Shown piece after piece: positions 1-7,795 of a DNA stretch of 12,515 nt. The translations under genes and the position numbers were made by a program. The notes under the pieces were generated by a model. It worked only from the letters and a program-made list of their open reading frames with translations, did not search any database and was not told the DNA's origin. How positions within the stretch are numbered: position 1 is the first letter of the stretch; every line of letters starts with the position of its first letter. The DNA is from Stephanodiscus triporus (lineage: Eukaryota > Bacillariophyta > Thalassiosirophyceae > Thalassiosirales > Thalassiosiraceae), in contig JALLAZ010000715.1 in the NCBI GenBank assembly GCA_036939755.1, forward strand, positions 1 through 12,515, read 5' to 3'.

Positions 1-150
1 GCAGACAGACAGATGACAGATTTGATTTTTCCGGGACACAAAAGCAGAAAAAATGCTAAATCTGCGAAAATCAAATCTGCTGTCAGAAAAACCAAAAAAC
101 ACGACAGATGAGCAGACAGACAGATGACAGATTTGATTTTCCGGGACACC
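1..150. repeat. Short direct and inverted repeats at the window edge
   Basis: A unit of about 38 bp beginning GCAGACAGACAGATGACAG occurs at 1-39 and again at 112-149; the copies differ by one T in a T run. Between them, at 67-79, lies an inverted copy of the 13-mer CAGATTTGATTTT, which is found in direct orientation at 17-29 and 128-140. The alternation could let the strand fold into competing hairpins. It could be the end of a tandem array or of a mobile element whose remainder lies left of the window. No coding content was seen. Confidence 0.75.
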
Positions 151-260
151 CTAATCTATCTCAGAAGCGAGAAACTCTTTTAGTTTAGGAGGTACATACG
201 ACATACTATTATGTACCAAGTACTACCTACTCTACTACTCAACGCACGAGTTTAGTCAGC

Positions 261-566
261 CTAGAGACTTGTACGATACCACCAGTTTTTCAGGACCCAG
301 ATGGCTGACTGGTTGGGTTGGATATTGGACCCCCACCCAATCGCACCATCGTTCGTCCACTTCCCGTCAATGAATGCTCCTGCCCCCACATCATTAGCCT
401 CAACATACTGACGGCAATGAGCCCACGTCTCGGTTTGGCACAATTCGCCCTCTTTGGCGAGCACCGGTCCCGGTCCCATTTTTGAGTGGACTGAGGTGAA
501 ATTGAAACATTTGAAAAATTGATGTCCCAGCGCAATGGACGCCAGCATAGATCGATTAAAATGCAT
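261..566 (-). CDS. Unassigned small ORF, possible exon or gene relic
   Basis: A 101-codon frame that I do not recognise. The first 30 residues are nondescript. From about residue 30 on, the sequence looks more protein-like, with a Gly/Trp-rich stretch (GAFIDGKWTNDGAIGWGSN) and a tryptophan-rich tail (WVLKNWWYRTSL) before the stop. On the minus strand the bases just before that part form a pyrimidine-containing stretch ending in CAG (near 490-505), which could be a 3' splice site, so the true feature might be a terminal exon starting near 490 rather than an ORF starting at 566. There is no signal peptide or membrane segment, and no neighbour suggests a role. It could equally be chance or a decayed mobile-element fragment. 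No function is proposed. Confidence 0.25.
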   Translation of the reverse strand: MHFNRSMLASIALGHQFFKCFNFTSVHSKMGPGPVLAKEGELCQTETWAHCRQYVEANDVGAGAFIDGKWTNDGAIGWGSNIQPNQSAIWVLKNWWYRTSL

Positions 567-1651
567 TGGAATGATGGAAAATGATGTTTTAGACTACTAT
601 TGGATGTTATCTATACGGGGGTAGGGGTAGGCGGCGGGGATTCCTCGTCGCCGCCGGCGTCCGCCTCGCCGAATCGCAATGAGGAGAAAAAGCGAGGAGC
701 AGTGTCGGACAAATTAAAACACGATTGCTACAAAGAGGAAGCAGAGGAAGAGATAGTTCACAGGTTCATCAAGTACGTGACAATGATGGGATGATATCAT
801 CCTTGTAATGATGACCCACGATAGCATGATTTCCAACATTAATGTTTACTTGTTAACATCTCCTGTATCTGTATAGACCACCTCTTGATTAGAATATCCA
901 ACTTATCCATAGTCCACAGGCTTGTTGCTGTGTTCCTCTCCCCCCCCCCTCCGAGTCCAAGCCTTCCCCTCTTCCTCTAAGATGCCACTTGATGTCACCG
1001 TTGCCGTTGTCGTAGCCCCGTCATCGATTGGTGTATCCCCTCCACCCTTGTCATCATCCTCATCGCACCCATCGGTGACCTCAGATGGGGTCGTCTTCCT
1101 TTGCCCTCGCCTTCTGTCATTATCATCATCTTCCACATAGTCATGGTGTTCCGTCTTCAGCAATCAAAGCAGTTGATTGTTGCATGCTTGTGTTGTTGTT
1201 GTCGTTGGCTCGTGTCATATTCAGTCGTGGCACTCGTCGGTGTCTGGTTGTTGGGTCGTCAAATCATGCATGCTCAATCCTCGCAAGCTGCTGCATCACC
1301 GGCTCCCCCCCCACTGCCACGTGAGCTCTTGTCATCACCTTCATCCCCCAGGCTGTTGTCCCTTGCCCATCACCCACTACTCCGTCATCCTTTGCCCACT
1401 GGGCCAATCACCGACACTGCGACGCCGGCCTCTGCCTCTGGCTGCTTTCACCACCAATCGTCGACCGTCGTCTCCGTCGTCAGCAACATCATTGCCATGT
1501 TGGTGTTCCACCTTCTGCCCCCAGCTCATTGTATTCATTCAATGACAGGAAGGGGTTGCACAAAGACCAAATCATCCCTGAGAGATGTCAATGTGTCTAA
1601 AACTCAGTCATAAAAGCCACTTGACTATCCGCAACCACAAAAACTCATACG
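567..1651. other. Pyrimidine-rich spacer without a convincing gene
   Basis: From about 900 to 1550 the plus strand is strongly C/T-rich, with CCTCC, TCATCATC, GTTGTTGTT and GTCGTC runs and a C run near 941-949. Several frames stay open for 60-170 codons on both strands, but their products are low-complexity Ser, Pro, Leu, Val or Asp/Gly runs with no domain. I treat them as by-products of base composition. The stretch 567-900 is AT-richer and shows nothing I can name. Confidence 0.6.
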
Positions 1652-2474
1652 CTTGGCTGGAAATGTCGGCGACATGTCGGCGACATGTCGGCGACATGCC
1701 AAAATGTCGCCAAATTTTGCCCCGACAGGCCAATTTTGGCGACATGATTTTTAGTATGTCGGCTCACTTTTGTGTCGCCGTTTCCCGACATTGACGGACC
1801 AAAGACAGACGACATTTGTAGGTAGGTAGGTTTAATTCCTACGTTAAAAGTACGTATTCTACACACCCCAAATCAAAAAAAAAAGAGGACCGCCAACGCG
1901 CGTGCGACAACAACAAACAACAGCACCTCGCAAACACCTCCTCTCGTCGCTGCCTCCCCCGCCGTGCGGCCTCCGTCGCCGTGTCCCCGCCCCCGCCCCG
2001 CCCCCGCCGCCGTAAACATAGTCGTAGTCGTAGTCGTCTTTGTCATAGTTGTAGTAGTAGTCGTAGTCAGCTTTTACTTAGTTGATTGTTGTATGTTGTT
2101 GTCTGCACCTGTCGTCGTCGTCGGCATCGTTGTTGTTGCCATTGCCGTCGCCTACGTTGTCGTCATTGTCGCCATCGCCATCGCCGTCGCCGTTACCATC
2201 CCTCCTCCTCTTCCATATCTATTTGATTGTTGTGTTTCCGCGCCGCCGCCGCTGTTATCGTCATCGTCATCACGTTGCCCCCACGAACGTTATGCGCCGA
2301 CATGTCGGGTAATCGGCATGCCGACACGACATGTCGGCGCATCCAACGAGCCAAAATCGGACAATGTTGCCGACATGGTCTGTGTCCTGTCGGCGACATG
2401 AAGCCGACATGTCGGGTGTGTCGACCGTTTTGGGGAAAAAAATCCCCGACACGACGCCGACATTTCCAGCCAAG
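1652..2474. mobile_element. Inverted-repeat element, probably a non-autonomous DNA transposon or foldback element
   Basis: The 823-bp segment starts with CTTGGCTGGAAATGTCGGCG (1652-1671) and ends with its exact reverse complement (2455-2474). The match continues imperfectly inward. Both arms of roughly 150-180 bp are filled with variants of GTCGGCGACATG; the palindrome CGACATGTCG occurs five times (1670-1679, 1681-1690, 2298-2307, 2327-2336, 2405-2414). The interior (about 1860-2280) is a pyrimidine-rich GTC/GTT stretch with no transposase. Terminal inverted repeats plus clustered subterminal motifs are known features of several cut-and-paste transposon groups, where the motifs bind transposase; assigning a superfamily here would be a guess. 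I see no clear target-site duplication (left flank ends CTCATACG, right flank begins GTCTTG), so the insertion may be old or the ends may lie slightly elsewhere. Confidence 0.65.
1663..1698. repeat. 11-bp tandem repeat ATGTCGGCGAC in the element's left arm
   Basis: Three perfect copies of ATGTCGGCGAC (1663-1673, 1674-1684, 1685-1695) are followed by a partial fourth (ATG, 1696-1698). Every junction creates the palindrome CGACATGTCG, so the array is self-complementary and can fold on itself. The right arm carries the same motif in scattered rather than tandem form. Confidence 0.9.
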
Positions 2475-3275
2475 GTCTTGTTTTCACACCCTGGTCTTGC
2501 AAGACTTTCAAGACTGTAAATTATGGTGATCATTGATCATGGCAATGGTATTGTCCTTGTCGGGCAGTGGAAGAATGACAGGTCAAAACAGCTGTCTTCG
2601 TTGTCACACGGGGTCTCCTCTACCACCTCCTTCTTGAGTCAATGATCATGAATCAACCTCAACCATATGCTTCCACCTTCTATGTAATCATAGCAAAATT
2701 GAACGTATCCATCCCCAAGTATCCATGATCAGAATAATCCATCACTTCCACCACAACTTGCCCTGGTGTTGTTGACTCAACACCTGTCTGTGGTCCCTCC
2801 TCCTCCTTGAGAGGCTGGTTCTGGCTCCTTTTACAAGGGAACAGGATGTGACCTGTAGTACACCTGCCCTGGCTAGATCTTATCCAGATGATGAACCATA
2901 TGATTTTCTGGGTGTTTAATGAGCTTCTTAGGATGCTTTTTTATATTCTATTTGTTCCTTTTAGAAAATGTTGGACACAATGATGAAATGATGAGAGGTG
3001 GGGTTCAGGATCTGCTCCCCAAGTTGAAATTCTTGACGGCCACTAGCTAACCGCTTTATTAATCAGAGTGCATACAAGCTGTCGCTTTTCTCCTTTTTCT
3101 AGTGTGAGTGTGCAAGGGAAAGGCAAGGATACTTCTGTCTCAGAAAGAAAAGATACACTCTCCCAGGCCGGCGATATTCTTTGTGAGGATGGGTGGAATT
3201 CGACGGTCAAGTGTCGTACTATCTGATGAAGACGAAATCGAACGAGGTGGTCTACAATTGACCCACCTCCCTCTC
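2475..3275. other. Spacer and probable 3' UTR of the DUF6824 gene
   Basis: No ATG-initiated gene is supported here. The part nearest 3275 is probably the 3' UTR of the minus-strand DUF6824 gene. A stop-free minus-strand frame runs from 2940 down to the stop at 2682-2680 and ends in non-repetitive residues (VEVMDYSDHGYLGMDTFNF), but it has no start codon until near that end. The odd palindrome TGATCATTGATCA lies near 2527-2539, and TGATCA-related words recur near 2640-2650. Confidence 0.5.
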
Positions 3276-4355
3276 TCAAACCTGCGCCTCCTCGACGGGT
3301 TTGGGATCCTGCGACTCCTCCTTGACGTCCCGCGCCATCGCCGCAGCGATCTCTGCCGCAGCCACCGCGTCCACGGTCGAATCCAGATTCGCCACAGCGG
3401 CCGCCGCCGCGGCGGCCTCCTCCTCCTCCAGCTGCTCGGCCGCCTCCTGATCGGCCAACGCCGCCCGGCGGTCGTACTCCTCTCGCTCCTGCTCGGCCAT
3501 CGCCGCGCGGTCGTCGGGGTGGATGTACCCCGCGGCAGCCCTAGCGGCGAGGTGGGCCTCCATGTTGATGGGCGCCGCGTCCAACGCGGGGTGAGGATAG
3601 ACCGAGTAGATGCCCGGCATCTGGCTTGGGGTCGGGACCGGCTCGTGCGTCGGGATGGGGATGCCGTCCGGCCCGATCACCTGCATCATCGCGCCAGGGT
3701 AGCCGGGGGGCGCGATGGGAGCGAACGTCCCGGTAGCCGTCATGGCGAATCCCGGTATGACGTAAGTGGGATCCGCCCGCTGCCGTCGAAGCTGCTCCTC
3801 GATGGTGTCCTCCGGGACGCCGGCGTGCTCCATCGCCTCCCGGAGGCGGGACGAGGTCTCGACGGCCACCTCCTCGGCGGCCTTCGCGGCGCGCTCCTTC
3901 AGGGCCATTCCCGAGGTGGCTAGCTCCTCCGCCACGGCCTTGACGTCCTCGGGGGCCTGGACGCCGTGGGCGTATGTCTCGCGATCTACTCGATTGCAAT
4001 CCCGGAGCGCCTGGCAGGTCTTCTTGATGGCCTCGCGGCGGGAGAGCTCCTCCCACGGGCCGTTGAGGCCGCGGGAAACCTGTCCCCGTCCCTCTCGCTT
4101 CAGGAATCGGCCGGGTGGGTCGAGGCTGGAGATGTGACGCACGATCTCCTCGGCCACGGCCTTCTTCTCGGTGGCGGAGTACGCCTCGCAGTAGGAAGCG
4201 TCGGCGCGGGTGGTCACGAGTGTGCGGAAGCGCTCGTTACCGGGGTGGGCGGCGATGTTGACGCCACGACCGGAGAGGACGTCGTTGTCGGTGACAACGA
4301 TGGGGGGCTTGGTGTACTGCTGGTGGTGGGGGATCTGGGCTCCGTAACGAGACAT
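3276..4355 (-). CDS. DUF6824 domain protein
   Basis: A single-exon gene for 359 residues, with its start at 4355-4353 and its stop at 3278-3276. Residues about 25-118 match the DUF6824 pattern: DVLSGRG (25-31), HPGNERFR (37-44), an alternating helical stretch with SYCEAY and KKAVAEEIV, then GRFLKRE (82-88), W101, and IKKTCQALRDCNR (110-122). This domain is abundant in diatoms, and its molecular function is not established as far as I know. The rest looks disordered: residues about 196-260 are rich in Pro, Gly and Tyr; the C-terminal 90 residues form a charged Gln/Glu/Ala segment with an EEEE-Ala run, likely helical or coiled-coil; the tail is acidic. There is no signal peptide or membrane segment, so a nuclear or cytosolic location is an inference. 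Strong GC bias at third positions supports real coding. It is divergent from the ATP synthase alpha gene. Confidence 0.9.
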   Translation of the reverse strand: MSRYGAQIPHHQQYTKPPIVVTDNDVLSGRGVNIAAHPGNERFRTLVTTRADASYCEAYSATEKKAVAEEIVRHISSLDPPGRFLKREGRGQVSRGLNGPWEELSRREAIKKTCQALRDCNRVDRETYAHGVQAPEDVKAVAEELATSGMALKERAAKAAEEVAVETSSRLREAMEHAGVPEDTIEEQLRRQRADPTYVIPGFAMTATGTFAPIAPPGYPGAMMQVIGPDGIPIPTHEPVPTPSQMPGIYSVYPHPALDAAPINMEAHLAARAAAGYIHPDDRAAMAEQEREEYDRRAALADQEAAEQLEEEEAAAAAAAVANLDSTVDAVAAAEIAAAMARDVKEESQDPKPVEEAQV

Positions 4356-5290
4356 GATGGACGAATGTGGAATTAGGGTCTGAGGTCACTCTGAAGAGAT
4401 GATGTAACTATTGGCTGATTACTGATGTGAGATGAGGCGAAATGGAGCTATGAATGAGTGTTTGAAGTCAGACAATGGGACGGCGTAATTCGTTTGCATT
4501 TTTGTGAAAATCGAGAGGGGAGTGTGACTTCGGGTGGGGGATGGGGAAGGAAATGCGAAGGCCAAAAAATCACAACACGGCCACCTCCTCGTGAGTGCGA
4601 GCCCCAGTTCAACCCCCTTCGTTAAAATGAGAGCACCCGACGACGTCGACCGCCACGCGCCCGTCACAAAAACGGACGTCGAGCTCCCCGGTCGGCGGCG
4701 CCATGGTCACGACGCCTCGACCTGGACACAGATGGAGGCGTGCCTTCACTCTCACCTGAAGGAACCCCTATTTATTTGGAATTAATGGCAACGGAGGAAA
4801 TAGTGGCTGAAGGAATGGAGGTCCTACGATGTGTTTCATTTGTTGGAGTTTGGGACTCCGCGGTAGGAGGAAAGGGTGGAACGGAATTCGCCTAACGGCA
4901 GAAATGACATGCGGTTCCTACAACGGAATAATTTACGTAAAAAATACCGGTAGGCCTCTTTTCGGTCCGAATACAACTAAGGTAAGATATTTCTTTAACG
5001 TTTGGACAGTTCGAATAATTATTGTCTTCGATAACCATCTACTAATAACTTATCTGCTTACGATACAATACAGTTGAGGATTGAGTTTATTTGAATATGG
5101 CCATAGTCCGACAACTGTTTCGTAGTTAGTAGTCTCTCAAAGATCTCACAGGTACTTACTCTAGACGATGTACAGACCGTGGACGTTGAGCCAGAAACTC
5201 TCTTCTCTTTCACCCTCGCTCGCTCTCTTGCTCCTCCGACGACAGACGACGCACGGCCACGCAGCGAATTGTCGGCATAACACACACACC
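4356..5290. promoter_or_regulatory. Divergent intergenic region between the DUF6824 and ATP synthase alpha genes
   Basis: This 935-bp spacer must hold the promoters and 5' UTRs of two genes that point away from each other. Two GACGTC palindromes lie 33 bp apart (4642-4647 and 4675-4680); they contain the ACGT core that bZIP factors bind, but no specific factor can be named. About 50-95 bp before the ATP synthase start (5196-5238) is a CT-rich tract (CTCTCTTCTCTTTCACCCTC), typical of a 5' UTR or initiator region. AT-rich stretches occur near 4767-4785 and 4980-5075. Short ORFs here show no protein-like features. Confidence 0.5.
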
Positions 5291-7475
5291 ATGGCTCTTA
5301 GATCAGCGGCAGCGACAATAGCCAAGAGGGTGGCCCTCGCGGCGGCACCTCAGGTGAGATAACCATGTTGGATGTCACTATATTCGTGCGGGGGTTCGGC
5401 CTATCGGAGCGAAGGTTCGGCCCTTCATCATTTTTTTTAAGTGCATCGGCTGGCGGAGGGGGGGGAGGGGGGGGAGAATCCGACTTTGTTTATGCCGCGG
5501 CTTTCGCCCTCGCGCGGGGGAACCCGCCGTCAAGAGACGTGGGATGTGATCGGGATGATTCAGAAAAAATCAATTCTCAAGCGTCGTCCCTTCGAGGGTG
5601 GGGAGAGACGAGGGAAGGGGGCGAGGGATCGGGATTTCGTGAATCTTTGTCTCTGTATCCAAGACAACTATGTCTCGTCATGGGCTAACTCATGAAAATA
5701 TGGTAATGATGGTTGCTTGCGTTGACAAATAATGGCCGTCCATACCCCATGTCCAGGCTGTTGTTTCGACGTGGGAGGGCATTTAATTATTTTACGGTTC
5801 CCATTTGGGAATCAATTGGGATAATCAAGTCATCTTTTTCATTCGCTTAAGATTCACCCGTCTCTCAATCCCCCCCTCTCTCCTCCCCTCCCCTCTTCTC
5901 TGGATTTCTCAGGTGGCCCGCGCCACAACCATCGCCACTCGCTCCATGGCCTCCCAAACCCTCGAGCTCTCCACCTACCTCGAGGCTAAAATCTCCGCCG
6001 CGGCCGGATCCGAGGACACCGCCGTCAAGTACGCCGAGACCGGATCTGTTATCTCTGTCGGGGACGGAATCGCCCGCGTCTACGGCCTCGCCAACGTCCA
6101 GGCCGGGGAGATGGTCGTATTTGCCTGCGGTCTCCGCGGCATGGCCCTCAACCTCGAGGAGGACAACGTCGGAGTCGTCATCTTCGGTGACGATCGCGAC
6201 ATCCTCGAGGGGGACACCGTCAAGCGCACCGGCGCCATCGTCGACGTCCCCGTCGGCCCCGAGCTCCTCGGTCGCGTCGTCGACGGCATCGGACAGCCCA
6301 TCGACGGAGGTGCCTCCCTCGACAGCTGCAAGCGCTCCCGCGCGGAGGTCAAGGCCCCCGGCATCATCCCGCGCGAGTCCGTGTCCGAGCCGATGCTCAC
6401 CGGCCTCAAGGCCGTCGACGCCCTCATCCCCATCGGACGCGGCCAGCGCGAGCTGATCATCGGAGATCGTCAGACGGGAAAGACGGCCATCGCCATCGAC
6501 ACCATCATCAACCAGAAGACGAAGAAGGACCCCCTCGCGTGCATCTACGTGGGTGTGGGACAGAAGCGGTCCACCATCGCCCAGCTCGTCGGCCAGCTCG
6601 ACGACAAGGGTGCCATGAACAACTGCATCATCGTTGCCGCCACCGCGTCCGACTCCGCCCCCCTGCAGTTCCTCGCCCCCTACACCGGAGCAGCCATGGG
6701 TGAGTATTTCCGCGACAACGGCAAGCACGCCGTCATCTTCTACGACGACCTCTCGAAGCAGGCCGTCGCCTACCGCCAGATGTCCCTCCTCCTCCGTCGT
6801 CCCCCCGGCCGCGAGGCCTACCCCGGTGACGTCTTCTACCTCCACTCCCGCCTTTTGGAGCGCGCCGCCAAGATGCATCGCAAGACCGGGGGCGGGTCCC
6901 TTACCGCCCTCCCCGTCATCGAGACCCAGGCCGGTGACGTTTCCGCCTACATCCCCACCAACGTCATCTCCATCACCGACGGGCAGATCTTCCTTGAGTC
7001 CGAGCTCTTCTACCAGGGACAGCGCCCCGCCATCTCCGTCGGGCTCTCCGTGAGCCGCGTCGGCTCCGCGGCCCAGTACAAGGCCACCAAGGCCGTGGCC
7101 GGAACCATGAAGCTCGAGCTCGCCCAGTACCGCGAGGTCGCGGCCTTCGCCAAGTTCGGGTCCGACCTCGACGCCGCCACCCAGCAGCAGCTCAACCGCG
7201 GTGTGCGCCTGTACGAGCTCCTCAAGCAGGGGCAGTACCAGCCCTACGAGCCCGAGGAGGTCGTCGCGAGCCTCTTCATCGGCGTGAAGGGGTACTGCGA
7301 CAGGATCGACGTGGAGCACATCCAGGCGTTCGAGAAGGCGTTCCTGGCGCACATGAAGGGGGCGCACGCGGGCGTGTTGAAGGAGATCGTCGACGCGGGA
7401 TACGTCCTCTCGCCGGAGGCGATGAAGAAGCTTCACGATATTGCGGAGGACTTTACCACCGGCTTCTCGCCTTAA
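5291..7475 (+). CDS. ATP1: Mitochondrial F1F0 ATP synthase subunit alpha (nuclear gene, two exons)
   Basis: Exons 5291-5353 and 5913-7475 encode 541 residues. The protein forms the alpha3beta3 head of mitochondrial complex V, binds nucleotide at non-catalytic sites and supplies the arginine finger to the beta catalytic sites. Exon 1 ([21 protein letters not shown]) and the start of exon 2 ([15 protein letters not shown]) form an Arg/Ala/Ser-rich presequence without acidic residues, as expected for mitochondrial import; the mature chain probably begins near ASQTLEL. Visible motifs are the beta-barrel segment [14 protein letters not shown], Walker A GDRQTGKT (205-212; Lys211), Walker B VIFYDD (Asp299-Asp300) and the signature [11 protein letters not shown] (393-403) with arginine finger R403. 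The signature has Ser396 where mitochondrial and plastid alpha subunits normally have Asn. Length fits the family. Diatom plastid alpha is plastid-encoded, and no plastid-type presequence is seen here. The stop is TAA at 7473-7475. Confidence 0.95.
5354..5912 (+). other. Intron of the ATP synthase alpha gene
   Basis: A 559-bp phase-0 intron. The donor is CAG|GTGAGA at 5351-5359. The acceptor is TTTCTCAG|GTG at 5905-5915, preceded by a long pyrimidine tract (about 5868-5900). Splicing joins the presequence exon to the conserved body in frame. The stop-free frame of exon 2 runs back into the intron to about 5805, but that extension has no ATG and replaces the presequence with unrelated residues, so it is not coding. 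The intron contains a G-rich tract (5452-5474). Confidence 0.9.
5452..5474 (+). other. G-rich tract in the intron, possible G-quadruplex
   Basis: Two G8 runs (5458-5465 and 5467-5474) separated by a single A follow GGCGGA. In the transcript this is on the sense strand near the 5' end of the intron, where G-rich elements can influence splicing. Quadruplex formation and any role are inference. Confidence 0.4.
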
Positions 7476-7795
7476 GTACCACCGCCGAATTATTTTTTTG
7501 GGGGGGGGTTTATCGGGTGGGTAAAGCGATTGTTGAGTCGGGAGTAGTTTTTGTTCCAGTTGATAGTTGGGCATATATAATATTTGTACAACCACCTACC
7601 CTGCCTTGCCATGTGACCGAAGAGAATGTTAAGGGATGAGTACGCCTACTGTTTCTGGTAAATGCTTTACTAGGAATAATTAGCTTAGAAACCCACCAAT
7701 TTAATTATATTTTACAACGAAGCTCCCACACCCCTTGTCGAGCGATACACGTCCGCATATATGACGAATCGCTATATTATTTATCCTATCGATTT
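7476..7795. other. Convergent 3' spacer
   Basis: This 320-bp spacer lies between the end of the ATP synthase alpha gene and the end of the minus-strand acidic ORF. It begins with T7 (7493-7499) followed by G9 (7500-7508), has an AT-rich ATATATAATATTT stretch near 7573-7585, and is AT-rich to 7790. It should hold the 3' UTRs and polyadenylation sites of both genes. No canonical AATAAA hexamer is evident in the ATP synthase 3' flank. Confidence 0.45.

Noticed and set aside
1101..1613. 170-codon plus-strand ORF in the pyrimidine-rich spacer
   Set aside because: Its composition follows the C/T-rich DNA. No domain, and neighbouring frames are equally open.
1663..1698. Possible CRISPR-like array
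   Set aside because: The 11-bp units are directly adjacent with no spacers, in a eukaryotic context.
1964..2401. 145-codon ORF with a Val-rich hydrophobic stretch inside the inverted-repeat element
   Set aside because: The Val/Ile/Ala run is the translation of GTAGTC and GTCGTC repeats, and the frame runs into the palindromic right arm. It does not resemble a transposase.
4829..5077. 82-codon ORF in the divergent promoter region
   Set aside because: AT-rich with no codon bias like that of the real genes and no domain; it lies where promoter sequence is expected.
5805..5912. Upstream extension of the ATP synthase alpha exon 2 frame
   Set aside because: It begins at TTG rather than ATG, crosses the pyrimidine tract and splice acceptor, and lacks a targeting peptide. 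The ATG at 5291 with a consensus GT-AG intron gives a proper presequence.
5865..7595. A 576-codon minus-strand open frame covering the whole ATP synthase alpha coding region
   Set aside because: It mirrors the strong G/C-ending codon bias of the real gene on the plus strand. Its product is Gly/Asp/Val/Leu-biased with no family match, while the plus strand encodes every alpha-subunit motif.
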